A stretch of 64,000 nucleotides of DNA, taken from Chryseobacterium kimseyorum. Its GTDB lineage: Bacteria > Bacteroidota > Bacteroidia > Flavobacteriales > Weeksellaceae. The stretch lies in the NCBI RefSeq assembly GCF_025971945.1, contig NZ_JAPDHW010000007.1, forward strand, positions 62,001 through 126,000, in the 5' to 3' direction. How positions within the stretch are numbered: position 1 is the stretch's first letter; every line of letters begins with the position of its first letter. This document shows, piece by piece, positions 31,827 to 40,445 of the stretch. The position numbers and the translations under genes are program-made. A model generated the notes under the pieces. The model made no database searches. It was not told the origin of the DNA and worked only from the letters and a program-made list of their open reading frames with translations.

Positions 31827-33338
31827 CTATTTAACTTCCTGCATTAGCTTTTTAACCAATGGTGATATCAAAATCAGTACCACTCCGGCAATCACAGCAT
31901 ACAATGCCAACTGCTTATAACCTTCTGTATATGAAATTAATGCATCGTAGTTGGTAGAGCCTTCTTTTGCTGTTGCCAAACCAGCTCCGATAATTCCTGC
32001 AACATATTGACCGTAAGCCGAAGCCAAAAACCACATTCCCATCATCATTCCCTGAAGATTTTTGGTAGAAAGTTTGGTCATAATTGATAATCCGATAGGA
32101 GAGAGGCAGAGTTCTCCCAAGGTGATAACCAATAAGGCAATGGTGAAGAAATTCAAAGAAGTAATTCCCTGTAAATCAGCGAAAAATCTGGTGGCGAAAA
32201 GCACATAATATCCTAATCCCAGAAAAATAAATCCTAAACCAAACTTAATGATGGTATTGGGTTCTATTTTTCTTTTGCTCATCCAAATCCACAGCAATCC
32301 AATTATTGGTGCTAAGAAGATGATGAAAAATGCACCTCCGGAATTATTTACACCATTTGGATCTAATCCTAAAAGATCTTTATTTAAATTTTTAGCGGCG
32401 AAAATACTTAGCGAGCCTCCACTTTGCTCATAAATTCCCCAAAACAAAATTGAAAATAAAATGAAAACCAAAGCAGCCCAAAGTTTTTTACGCTCAGCAG
32501 GTGTCACTTTAGACATTTCAAAAAATAAATAAATCAAGGTCAATGGTCCTACAGTCAACATAAAATAGTCTGTATATTCAGGCACGGAAACCATAGTCAT
32601 GATGATTGGAATGAATATTAGCGATAAAATGTACACACCATACTCTTTGTACTTAGGCATTGGTGCAGACTTGACTTCATGATCCGGATGTCCGGGCTGA
32701 AGACCGATTGATCCCAGACTTCGTTGGGTAAATATGAAATTAATTAAACTGATGACCATAACGATAGCAGCCAGACCAAAAGCAACGTTCCAGTGCAGAC
32801 CTTCAGGGATTAAGTGAGAAAGCAACTCTCCTTTTCCGATCGCAATACATAAATATCCTCCAAGGAGTGCACCTAGATTAATTCCAGCATAGAAAAGCGA
32901 AAATCCGGCATCGGCTCTTGAATCATTCGGTTTATAGAGCTGTCCGACCATAGAAGAAATGTTGGGTTTGAAAAAGCCTGTACCTACAACCGTAAATGCA
33001 ATTCCCAAAAAGAAAAATTTGTGTGGATCTGTTGCCAAAATCAAACTTCCCGCAATCATCAGTAATCCACCCCAAAAAAGTGATTTCCTGAAACCTAAAA
33101 TTTTATCAGCGAATAATCCACCTACAAAAGTGAATGCATACACAAATGCTTGGGTCGCTCCATACTGAAGGTTGGCTTCTTTTTCATGGAAATTAAGCTG
33201 TGAGATCATAAAGAAAACCAACATTCCACGCATTCCGTAAAAGCAGAAACGCTCCCACATTTCGGAGAAAAAGAGCGACCAGATTTGTTTTGGATATTTT
33301 CCTTTGAAATTCTGTATTTCGTCGAGGGTTAAATTCAT
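31827..33338 (-). CDS. POT-family proton-coupled peptide transporter (copy 1)
   Basis: 503 residues, MFS fold with about 12-14 membrane helices. The POT motif E-x-x-E-R appears as EMWERF (about 26-31), followed by FYGMRGMLVFFM, and FFKPNISSMVGQLY and FYAGINLGALLGG are the two POT signature segments. It imports di- and tripeptides with protons. It is the third of three tandem POT genes and is followed closely by the thioredoxin gene. No exact TAnnTTTG box was found upstream, though the 131-bp gap contains the terminator of the second copy. Confidence 0.93.
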   Translation of the reverse strand: MNLTLDEIQNFKGKYPKQIWSLFFSEMWERFCFYGMRGMLVFFMISQLNFHEKEANLQYGATQAFVYAFTFVGGLFADKILGFRKSLFWGGLLMIAGSLILATDPHKFFFLGIAFTVVGTGFFKPNISSMVGQLYKPNDSRADAGFSLFYAGINLGALLGGYLCIAIGKGELLSHLIPEGLHWNVAFGLAAIVMVISLINFIFTQRSLGSIGLQPGHPDHEVKSAPMPKYKEYGVYILSLIFIPIIMTMVSVPEYTDYFMLTVGPLTLIYLFFEMSKVTPAERKKLWAALVFILFSILFWGIYEQSGGSLSIFAAKNLNKDLLGLDPNGVNNSGGAFFIIFLAPIIGLLWIWMSKRKIEPNTIIKFGLGFIFLGLGYYVLFATRFFADLQGITSLNFFTIALLVITLGELCLSPIGLSIMTKLSTKNLQGMMMGMWFLASAYGQYVAGIIGAGLATAKEGSTNYDALISYTEGYKQLALYAVIAGVVLILISPLVKKLMQEVK

Positions 33339-33425
33339 AGATACAATATGTTTTTTGAAACAATGATTTATTTAGACAGTATTACTTAAAATAAATATCT
33401 TTTTACAATCTACTAATGTAAAAAA

Positions 33426-33449
33426 AAACCTCTGAAAAATCAGAGGTTT
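33426..33449 (-). terminator. Intrinsic terminator after POT copy 2
   Basis: Stem AAACCTCTGA (33426-33435) with TCAGAGGTTT (33440-33449), loop AAAA, followed on the minus strand by a T-run. Confidence 0.92.
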
Positions 33450-33469
33450 AAAAATATTTTGATGATGTA

Positions 33470-35188
33470 TTAGTTTACACCGTGCATCATTTTTTTCAAA
33501 GTCGGAGAGATTAATGCTAAAATGGCTCCTGCAATTCCACAAAGAATAACGAATACCATAAAGAACTCAAACAAATTATGAATTTCAAATCCTGCAAAAC
33601 TGTTGTAGACAGTTGAAATCTGTTCCTTTTCTAAAAGTGACTGCTGATCTGCACTTAAAGTCACTTTTTTATCTAAAACATCCTGAAGATTAATTCCTAA
33701 CTCTTTTGCTTTTAAGAATTTATCACCTGTTGCAGGCAAAATAGATCCTAAAGTTCCTGATAGAGCGTAACCTGCTGCATTTGCGATAAAAAATACACCA
33801 AATAAAAGTGATGCAAATCTTTTAGGCGCTAATTTTCCTACCAAAGACAAACCAATTGGAGATAAACATAGCTCACCCATTGTCTGTATTAAATAAAGTA
33901 AAATCAACCATTTTACAGCAAGCAATCCAGAGTTTCCTAGATCTTTTACATTGTAAGCGATAATTAAATAACTCAATGCGATCAGACCAAGACCAATAGC
34001 TTGTTTCAATGGAGAAACCGGTTCTTTTTTATTCGCTCTCAATTTGTCCCAAAGCATACTGAATGGAACCGCTAGCATTACGATAAACAAACCATTAAAG
34101 ATCTGTACCATTGAAGGTGGCATATTCCAGCCAAAAATATGTCTGTCTGTTTGATTGTCTGCAATAAATGTCAGTGATGAACCTGCCTGTTCAAAGGCTG
34201 CCCAAAAGAAGATAATGAAAAAGGATACAATATAAATTACCCATATTCTGTCTCTTTCTATTTTGTTTTCGGTTGCTGACATAATTAGATAAGCCAAAGC
34301 AATTCCCATCGAGTAAATGAATGGATAGATTACTGCTTTCACAAATTCTCCCATGCCGACAGAACCAAATCCAACTTTGTTGACAAATAAATATTGAAAT
34401 CCGAAGAAAGCCACTAGAAAAACCACAACAGCAATACCGATAGAGCTTCCTGTAAATTTGGCAGTCTGTGATTCCCCTTCTTCAAAATCTTCTGCTGTAC
34501 TTTCGCTAGGTAAACCACCAATTGGTCTTCCTTCCGGTGTAACAACATACTTGTTTTTAAGCAAAATGAAAGTTAATGTTCCAATCGTCATTGCGATAGA
34601 AGCTGCTAAAAATCCCCACTTAAAGGCGTGAATATCTCTTAAACCGTTAGAATCTTTTACATCTCCTAAAAATGGACAGATAAATTGGCCTAAAAATGCT
34701 CCCAGGTTAATCCCCATGTAGAAAATTGTAAATGCAGAATCTAATTTTGATTTTTCCTGCTTTGGATAAAGGCTTCCAACCATCGAAGAAATATTAGGTT
34801 TGAAAAACCCGTTCCCGAAAATGATAACGCCCAAAGCAATCCACATCAATGTTTGTGCTGATCCTAAATTGGAACTGAATGTTGATGCACTCATAAACAT
34901 TAAGAACTGTCCCAGTGCCATTAATATTCCTCCTACAATGATACAGTATCTGTTCCCTAAAAATCGGTCTGCAATGAAACCTCCCAACATTGGTGTTAGA
35001 TAACACAGAGCCAAAAAGCCACCATATATTATTGTAACATCTCCTTCTTTCATCAGTAGAGAGTTTACCATAAATAAGGTAAGCAATGCTCTCATTCCAT
35101 AAAAGTTGAAACGCTCCCACATCTCTGTTCCGAATAGAACCCATAATCCTTTAGGGTGTTTAGTCTTCGACTGAACTGCTGTATCCAT
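33470..35188 (-). CDS. POT-family proton-coupled peptide transporter (copy 2)
   Basis: 572 residues. EMWERF (about 20-25) carries the E-x-x-E-R proton-coupling motif, and FFKPNISSMVGSLYPKQ and FYMGINLGAFLGQ are POT signatures. Longer than copy 1 because of a charged loop at about 215-240 (ESTAEDFEEGES) and a C-terminal loop at about 490-530. Inner-membrane importer of small peptides. It has its own promoter (35220-35249) and terminator (33426), so it can be regulated independently of its neighbours. Confidence 0.93.
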   Translation of the reverse strand: MDTAVQSKTKHPKGLWVLFGTEMWERFNFYGMRALLTLFMVNSLLMKEGDVTIIYGGFLALCYLTPMLGGFIADRFLGNRYCIIVGGILMALGQFLMFMSASTFSSNLGSAQTLMWIALGVIIFGNGFFKPNISSMVGSLYPKQEKSKLDSAFTIFYMGINLGAFLGQFICPFLGDVKDSNGLRDIHAFKWGFLAASIAMTIGTLTFILLKNKYVVTPEGRPIGGLPSESTAEDFEEGESQTAKFTGSSIGIAVVVFLVAFFGFQYLFVNKVGFGSVGMGEFVKAVIYPFIYSMGIALAYLIMSATENKIERDRIWVIYIVSFFIIFFWAAFEQAGSSLTFIADNQTDRHIFGWNMPPSMVQIFNGLFIVMLAVPFSMLWDKLRANKKEPVSPLKQAIGLGLIALSYLIIAYNVKDLGNSGLLAVKWLILLYLIQTMGELCLSPIGLSLVGKLAPKRFASLLFGVFFIANAAGYALSGTLGSILPATGDKFLKAKELGINLQDVLDKKVTLSADQQSLLEKEQISTVYNSFAGFEIHNLFEFFMVFVILCGIAGAILALISPTLKKMMHGVN

Positions 35189-35219
35189 ATATTAATTGTT
35201 AATTTTTTGTTAAGACCCA

Positions 35220-35249
35220 CAAATATAGTTTTTTTTGCGTTTTTGACAA
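35220..35249 (-). promoter_or_regulatory. Promoter of POT copy 2
   Basis: On the minus strand, TTG (plus 35247-35249), 19 bp, TATATTTG (plus 35220-35227): a full Bacteroidota-type promoter, 31 nt before the ATG at 35188. Confidence 0.72.
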
Positions 35250-35271
35250 GGTTTTAATTTTTTATTTTAAA

Positions 35272-35299
35272 CAAAAAAAGCTGTAGAAAAATCTACAGC
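35272..35299 (-). terminator. Intrinsic terminator after POT copy 3
   Basis: Stem GCTGTAGA (35280-35287) with TCTACAGC (35292-35299), followed on the minus strand by a T-run. Confidence 0.9.
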
Positions 35300-35325
35300 C
35301 TTCGTTATATGATACGGTAAAGAAA

Positions 35326-36978
35326 TTAATTAACTCCTTTTTCCTTCATAATTTTATTCAATCTTTTTAAAATAGATAAACCTAAAAGTGTGGCTAAAAG
35401 TAACAGTCCAAAATTCACAATAAAGAAATTGGCTTTGTTGTCATAATCATACCAGAAACTTGCTAAAACTCCTGAAAGTTTATTACCAATAGAGGTAGAA
35501 AGGAAAAATCCGCCCATCATTAATGCAGTTAGTCTTGGCGGAGAAAGTTTTGAAACCAATGATAATCCCATCGGAGAAAGGCAAAGTTCACCAACCGTAA
35601 TTACTCCATAAGCTGCAACCAGCCATAATGCCGATACTTTTATCAAACCATTTTGTCCGGCATACACTGCTCCGACCATCACTAAACAAGATAAAGCCGA
35701 AATAAATAGTCCCAAAACGATTTTTGATGGTGTACTTGGTTCTTTTCCTTTTCTGCGAAGCATCATGAAAAATGCAACTACGACCGGAGTAAGTAGAATT
35801 ACCCAACCAGGATTAATAGATTGGAATAATTCTGTGTTGTAGAGGTTAACTTTCTGTGATGGATTGGCTTCTAATTTAGCTTTTTCCGCCTGAGGAACAT
35901 TTCTGAAATAAATATCTTTTCCCTGTTCTTTCAGCGCCTTGCCTTCTGCATCTTTTTTAACCTGATACTGGTCATCATATACAGAAACTTCCTTATCCTG
36001 AAAATCTTTTTTATCCACTAAATAAATAGCTTCCAAAGGTTTTTCTAACGGAGCAGGAACAGTTCTGTCTGTGTAATAATTTGCCCAACGCGTCAATGCG
36101 GTTCCGTTTTGTTTAAAAACTGCCCAAAACATTAAACTTACTGCGAAAATAGCGAGCAAAGCACCGATTGGTTTTTTATCTTCTGCATTCGCTTTCACGT
36201 AAAGCATTACATAGAAATAAATCACCGGAACGCAAGCGAAAATAAAGGCATCAGTACTGTCACTTCCGAAAATGTTATTAGGAATAAACCATCCAATCAG
36301 TCCGAAAATAATAGCAGGTAAGAATACTTTCACCAAAACATCTGATATTTTGGTGTCACCTTCCTGTGCTGGTTTTAAAACGTTGGCCTGAAGAATATGT
36401 CGTCTGCCGATGGTGAAAACCAAGAGTCCAACAAACATTCCGACTCCTGCAGTCATAAACGCAGGTCCCCATCCGTATTTATTACGCATAAATGCTGCAA
36501 TAATATTACAGACAAAGGCACCGATGTTGATTCCCATGTAGAAAATATTGTAACCTGCGTCTTTATTGGCTTTGTATGGTTCTTCGTTATACAAATTTCC
36601 TAACAGCGTGGAAATGCTTGGCTTGAAAAAACCGTTTCCGATAATTATTAAAGCTAAAGAAGCATAGAAAAGAGGAAGTTCTTTAAATAATCCAACCCCA
36701 AGATAACCCAATCCCATCAGAAATCCTCCGATATAAATGGCTTTGATGTACCCTAAAACTCTATCCGCTAAAAATCCACCCAGGAAAGGAGTCAAATATG
36801 TCAAGGCGATAAATGTCCCGAAAATATCATCGGCGTTTTTATCATCAAAAGCAAGTCCGCCTTTTTCGCTGTCAATCATGTACAGAACGAAAATTCCGAG
36901 AATTAAATAATAGCCGAAACGCTCCCACATTTCTGTGAAAAATAAGTAGGGAAGGCCTTTTGGGTGTTTGGTTTTCAT
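35326..36978 (-). CDS. POT-family proton-coupled peptide transporter (copy 3)
   Basis: 550 residues. EMWERFGYYLILGIF (about 17-31) has the E-x-x-E-R motif; FFKPSISTLLGNLY and FYMGINIGAFVCN are the signature segments. It differs from the other two by a large hydrophilic insertion of about 90 residues (about 300-390, rich in Lys/Asp/Glu with DRTVPAPLEKPLEA) between membrane helices, likely a periplasmic domain. A minus-strand TATATTTG box (plus 37001-37008) lies 22 nt upstream. Substrate preference probably differs between the three copies. Confidence 0.93.
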   Translation of the reverse strand: MKTKHPKGLPYLFFTEMWERFGYYLILGIFVLYMIDSEKGGLAFDDKNADDIFGTFIALTYLTPFLGGFLADRVLGYIKAIYIGGFLMGLGYLGVGLFKELPLFYASLALIIIGNGFFKPSISTLLGNLYNEEPYKANKDAGYNIFYMGINIGAFVCNIIAAFMRNKYGWGPAFMTAGVGMFVGLLVFTIGRRHILQANVLKPAQEGDTKISDVLVKVFLPAIIFGLIGWFIPNNIFGSDSTDAFIFACVPVIYFYVMLYVKANAEDKKPIGALLAIFAVSLMFWAVFKQNGTALTRWANYYTDRTVPAPLEKPLEAIYLVDKKDFQDKEVSVYDDQYQVKKDAEGKALKEQGKDIYFRNVPQAEKAKLEANPSQKVNLYNTELFQSINPGWVILLTPVVVAFFMMLRRKGKEPSTPSKIVLGLFISALSCLVMVGAVYAGQNGLIKVSALWLVAAYGVITVGELCLSPMGLSLVSKLSPPRLTALMMGGFFLSTSIGNKLSGVLASFWYDYDNKANFFIVNFGLLLLATLLGLSILKRLNKIMKEKGVN

Positions 36979-37037
36979 GAATCAGATTTTTACAATTTCA
37001 CAAATATAAAATATTTAATATAATAATTGAATTTTAT

Positions 37038-37045
37038 TAACTTTG
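37038..37045 (+). promoter_or_regulatory. -7 box of the toxin-antitoxin operon
   Basis: TAACTTTG matches TAnnTTTG, 19 nt before the antitoxin ATG, facing away from the POT3 -7 box at 37001. Confidence 0.55.
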
Positions 37046-37064
37046 AGTAAAATAAAGCATTGAA

Positions 37065-37310
37065 ATGGAAATCACATTAAAAGATGTCGAGAGTAATTTG
37101 GAAACATTGCCGGAAGAATTTTTATATCAGGTAAATGATTTTATTGATTTTTTAAAGTATAAACATTTAAATGATAAGCAGTATGTTGTTCCTGAATGGC
37201 ACAAAGAGGAGGTTAGAAGAAGGGTGAAATATTCTCAGGAGCATCCGGAAAGTTTTATTTCTGAATCTGAGATGAATGATTTTTTAAACAGCTTTGAGCG
37301 TGAAAGCTGA
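37065..37310 (+). CDS. DUF2281-type antitoxin candidate
   Basis: 81 residues. NLETLPEEFLYQVNDFIDFLKYKH (split NLETLPEEFLYQ and VNDFIDFLKYKH) matches the DUF2281 pattern found in antitoxin-like proteins: a short leading strand/helix followed by LP-x-E/D...V-x-DFI-x-FL. The C-terminal half (about 40-81) is acidic and probably disordered until it binds the toxin. It overlaps the RelE/ParE-like gene by about 11 nt, the classical type II toxin-antitoxin arrangement with antitoxin first. It would neutralise the toxin and may autoregulate, though no DNA-binding domain is obvious. Confidence 0.82.
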   Translation: MEITLKDVESNLETLPEEFLYQVNDFIDFLKYKHLNDKQYVVPEWHKEEVRRRVKYSQEHPESFISESEMNDFLNSFERES

Positions 37311-37602
37311 AATTATTTATAGTCAGTTTGTAAAGATTGATTTGAAGGAAATAAATCAGTGGTACAACAAAATTGATAAAAGATTATGGAATTTTTTCCT
37401 GAAAGGATTTCGCTTAAAGATTAATTACATTAGAGAAAATCCCCTGGCATTAGAGGTAAAATATGATGTTAACAGAATTGCTTTTCTAAAGAAATTCCCT
37501 TACGCGATTCACTATCAGTTTGATGAGACTGAGAATAATGTAAAAGTATTAGCTGTTTTTCATACATCGCGAAATCCGGAAAATTGGAAGGAAAGGAAAT
37601 AA
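37300..37602 (+). CDS. RelE/ParE-family toxin
   Basis: 100 residues from GTG 37300 (KAEIIYSQF...); a TTG at 37294 is an alternative start. ParE/RelE fold: strand AEIIYS, helix with KEINQWYNKI, then NPLALEVKYDVNRIAFLKKFPYAIHYQFDE (conserved R-x-x-x-FPY-x-I-x-Y pattern of ParE-like toxins) and the terminal VLAVFHTSRNPENW (H-x-x-R/P-x-x-W). ParE relatives poison gyrase while RelE relatives cleave mRNA; which applies is not decided. The pair sits between POT3 and DPP IV and shares a terminator with the latter. Confidence 0.88.
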   Translation: MKAEIIYSQFVKIDLKEINQWYNKIDKRLWNFFLKGFRLKINYIRENPLALEVKYDVNRIAFLKKFPYAIHYQFDETENNVKVLAVFHTSRNPENWKERK

Positions 37603-37636
37603 AAATCCGAATCTCATCTTGAAGATTCGGATTTTT
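37602..37636. terminator. Bidirectional terminator between the toxin and DPP IV genes
   Basis: Stem AAAATCCGAATCT (37602-37614) with AGATTCGGATTTT (37623-37635) and an 8-nt loop; A-run and T-run flank it, so it works for both convergent genes. Confidence 0.92.
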
Positions 37637-37661
37637 ATATAATTTAAATCTAATCTTGAAA

Positions 37662-39791
37662 TTAAAGGTTTTCCAAAATAAAATCCGTCATTTTCTGATA
37701 TAGCTGCGGTCTTGTCTGTCCGCCATAAATTCCGTGGTTTTTATCTGGATACGCCATAAATTCAAACTGTTTTTTATTTTGAATCAAAGCTTCAGAAAAC
37801 TCCATAGAATTTTGGAAATGTACATTGTCATCAGCTGTTCCGTGAATTAGTAAAAATTTACCTTTCAACAGATTAGCATAAGTGGTAGGTGAATTATCAT
37901 CATAACCAGCCGGATTTTCCTGTGGTGTCAACAAAAATCTTTCGGTATACACAGAATCGTAATATCTCCAGTTAGTCACCGGGGCAACAGCGATTCCTGT
38001 TTTGAAAACATCAGCACCTTTGGTCATTGCCAAACTTGCCATGTAACCACCGAAACTCCATCCGAAAATTCCTATTCTTGTTTTGTCAATGTACTTCTGA
38101 GTTCCCAACCATTTCGCAGCAGCGATCTGATCTTCAATCTCGTATTTTCCTAAATTTTTATAGGTTACTTTTTTAAATTTAGCTCCTTTAAAACCTGTTC
38201 CACGTCCGTCAACACATGCGATAATATAACCTTTCTGAGCCAACATTTCAAACCAAAGTGCATTTCCGTTGTCCCACGAATTGGCAACTTGCTGCGAGCC
38301 GGGACCCGAATACTGGAACATAAATAATGGATATTTTTTATTCGGATCAAAATTTTTAGGCTTAATGATCCACGCATTCATTTGATCTCCTGCTTCATTA
38401 GGAATCGTGATAAATTCTTTTACAGAAAAATTATCTGCCTGCAGTTTTTTAAACTGATCATCATTGTTTTGAAGCTCCTTCAGCTGTTTTCCGTTACCGT
38501 CTTTTAATACAAAAGTATAAGGTTTTGAAGCTGTAGAACAAGTTTCAATAAAGTAATTATAATTTTTGCTGAAATTTGCAGAATTATTTCCTTCCGTATT
38601 TGAAATCAACTGCGCTTTCCCGTTTTGGATATTGATTTTGGAAACCACCTTATTGATACTTCCTTTTTCAGTAGTCTGAACAAATATTTCTTTAGACTTT
38701 GGGTTGTAACCATAATAATCTGTTACTTCCCAATTTCCTTTTGTAACCTGCTTTTTAAGTTTACCATCTTTATCAAACCAGTATAAATGACGGAAACCAT
38801 CTCTTTCAGAAGCCCAGAGGAAAGAATTGTCTTCAAGAAATTCTAAAGTCACATTGTCTGTGTCGATCCATTTTTCGTCAGTCTCTGTGAATAATTTTGT
38901 TGCTACTCCGGTTTTTGTATCGACTTTCAAAACATCAGAAGCGTTCTGCGTTCTCTGTGAAGTAATCAAAACAATCTCATCAGCATTCGCCGTCTGAATA
39001 ACGTTTGGAATATAATAGTTTTTAAACTGATCTAAGTTAACTTTTGTCTTTTTTCCGTCTGCCAAATGATAAATATGCGCCGATGCAACAGAATTTTTTT
39101 CTCCTGCTTTCGGATACTTGTAGCGCATTTCATTTGGGTAAAGTGATTTTCCGTAAATTGGAATGTAGATTTCAGGAACATCAGTTTCAACCAATTTTAC
39201 AAACAGGATATCTGCCGAATTTTTAGTCCATTCATACAGTCTTGCATGCCCAAATTCCTCCTCGTAAACCCAGTCTGCCAAACCATTCAGTACCTTATTT
39301 TTTACACCATGCTCTGTGATTTGCGTAATTTTTCCTGAGTTTAAATCCTGATAAAATAAATTGTTGTCAACGATGAAAGAAATTTTGGTTGCATCCGGAG
39401 AAAATCTCGGTTCCTGAACCGCTTTTCCCTCATTCAAAGTTGTAGTTTTTCCGGTTTTTAAATCTTTAATGTCGTATTTACCCAAAAATGAATGTCTGTA
39501 AATCGGCTGACTTTCTTTTAAAAGAAGAATTTTAGACTCATCATCAGAAAATTCATAGCTTTCGAAATTTCCATCGACTAAATTTCCTTCTTTCTGAGAC
39601 GTTTTATATGAGTACTTGGCAATTCCGCCCTGCTCAATGACCAGATAATTTTCACCGTTTTTCATAGATGTGATTCCGGCAATGCCTTTTCCACGGTAAT
39701 ATCCTGAGTAAATTTTATCTAAAGTAATTTCCTGAGCGGTCACATTATAAAAGGCTGCGACAACAGTAAGGGTTAGTAAGAATTTTTTCAT
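37662..39791 (-). CDS. Dipeptidyl peptidase IV (S9B family)
   Basis: 709 residues. A signal peptide (about 1-20, ending VTAQ) precedes an eight-bladed-type beta-propeller (about 30-470) and an alpha/beta hydrolase domain (about 480-709). DWVYEEEF (173-180) is the double-glutamate motif that binds the peptide N-terminus in DPP IV. The catalytic triad is S579 in GWSFGGYM, Asp in HGTADDNVHF and His in KNHGIYG. It releases X-Pro or X-Ala dipeptides from oligopeptides in the periplasm, providing substrates for the three POT transporters next to it. A minus-strand TATCTTTG (plus 39811-39818) is its -7 box. Confidence 0.95.
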   Translation of the reverse strand: MKKFLLTLTVVAAFYNVTAQEITLDKIYSGYYRGKGIAGITSMKNGENYLVIEQGGIAKYSYKTSQKEGNLVDGNFESYEFSDDESKILLLKESQPIYRHSFLGKYDIKDLKTGKTTTLNEGKAVQEPRFSPDATKISFIVDNNLFYQDLNSGKITQITEHGVKNKVLNGLADWVYEEEFGHARLYEWTKNSADILFVKLVETDVPEIYIPIYGKSLYPNEMRYKYPKAGEKNSVASAHIYHLADGKKTKVNLDQFKNYYIPNVIQTANADEIVLITSQRTQNASDVLKVDTKTGVATKLFTETDEKWIDTDNVTLEFLEDNSFLWASERDGFRHLYWFDKDGKLKKQVTKGNWEVTDYYGYNPKSKEIFVQTTEKGSINKVVSKINIQNGKAQLISNTEGNNSANFSKNYNYFIETCSTASKPYTFVLKDGNGKQLKELQNNDDQFKKLQADNFSVKEFITIPNEAGDQMNAWIIKPKNFDPNKKYPLFMFQYSGPGSQQVANSWDNGNALWFEMLAQKGYIIACVDGRGTGFKGAKFKKVTYKNLGKYEIEDQIAAAKWLGTQKYIDKTRIGIFGWSFGGYMASLAMTKGADVFKTGIAVAPVTNWRYYDSVYTERFLLTPQENPAGYDDNSPTTYANLLKGKFLLIHGTADDNVHFQNSMEFSEALIQNKKQFEFMAYPDKNHGIYGGQTRPQLYQKMTDFILENL

Positions 39792-39899
39792 TGCTTAATT
39801 TAAAGAAATCCAAAGATAACAATTTTATCAAATTGTAGTAAAAAGCTTTTTAAGATTGCAATTTGGCAGAAAAATTGAAGGTATTCTTATACATTAAAA

Positions 39900-40382
39900 A
39901 TGATCATTATGGAAACGCAGGAAAACAAGAAAAAACTTAACAAGTACGAACTCGAAAACCAAACAATATATACAGGATTTGCTACTTTTAACGATGCGGA
40001 AGCTTACGCAAATGAAGCGGGCGGAACTGTAGTGGAAGTAGGTTTTAAAGATGGTAACGACAATCCACAAATAACGACCGAAGCAGGACTGGTTGAAAAA
40101 AAATTACATTATTTCGTTGATGCTGGTGATGAATATAAATTTATTCACTCTTCAGACCCAGGCTTTAAGCAGTACGCAGACGAACTTCAAAAAATTAAAG
40201 CTAAACAGCAGCAATCACCTCCAGATGAGCGTTATATCGCCAATTTTGAGATTGAGAATGCAGAAGATCCTATCGTTGTTCTGAAAAATGATCAGTTTGA
40301 ATCGGTGACTTCAAGAGAAAGATCCAAATATCTGAAGCATGCACATGTATATGAAATAGGAGTTTCTACAGCGAAATCTTAA
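39900..40382 (+). CDS. Hypothetical protein (160 aa)
   Basis: 160 residues from ATG 39900, or 157 from ATG 39909. Soluble, no signal peptide. Acidic and mixed alpha/beta in appearance, with TIYTGFATFNDAEAYANEAGG (about 23-43, a strand-helix unit) repeated loosely by later strands (KLHYFVDAGDEYKFIHSS). A proline/glutamine hinge (QQQSPPDE, about 105-112) separates a C-terminal strand-rich part. I do not recognise the family. Isolated gene between DPP IV and the phosphorylase, with a strong bidirectional terminator at 40406. No promoter box identified. Confidence 0.68.
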   Translation: MIIMETQENKKKLNKYELENQTIYTGFATFNDAEAYANEAGGTVVEVGFKDGNDNPQITTEAGLVEKKLHYFVDAGDEYKFIHSSDPGFKQYADELQKIKAKQQQSPPDERYIANFEIENAEDPIVVLKNDQFESVTSRERSKYLKHAHVYEIGVSTAKS

Positions 40383-40405
40383 TATACACTTATTACTTTC
40401 AAAAG

Positions 40406-40440
40406 AATCGTCCGTGAAAATGTTTTTCACGGACGATTTT
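40406..40440. terminator. Bidirectional terminator between convergent genes
   Basis: 15-bp perfect stem AATCGTCCGTGAAAA (40406-40420) with TTTTCACGGACGATT (40424-40438) and a 3-nt loop; T-run on plus, A-rich on the other side. Confidence 0.92.
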
Positions 40441-40445
40441 AATTT

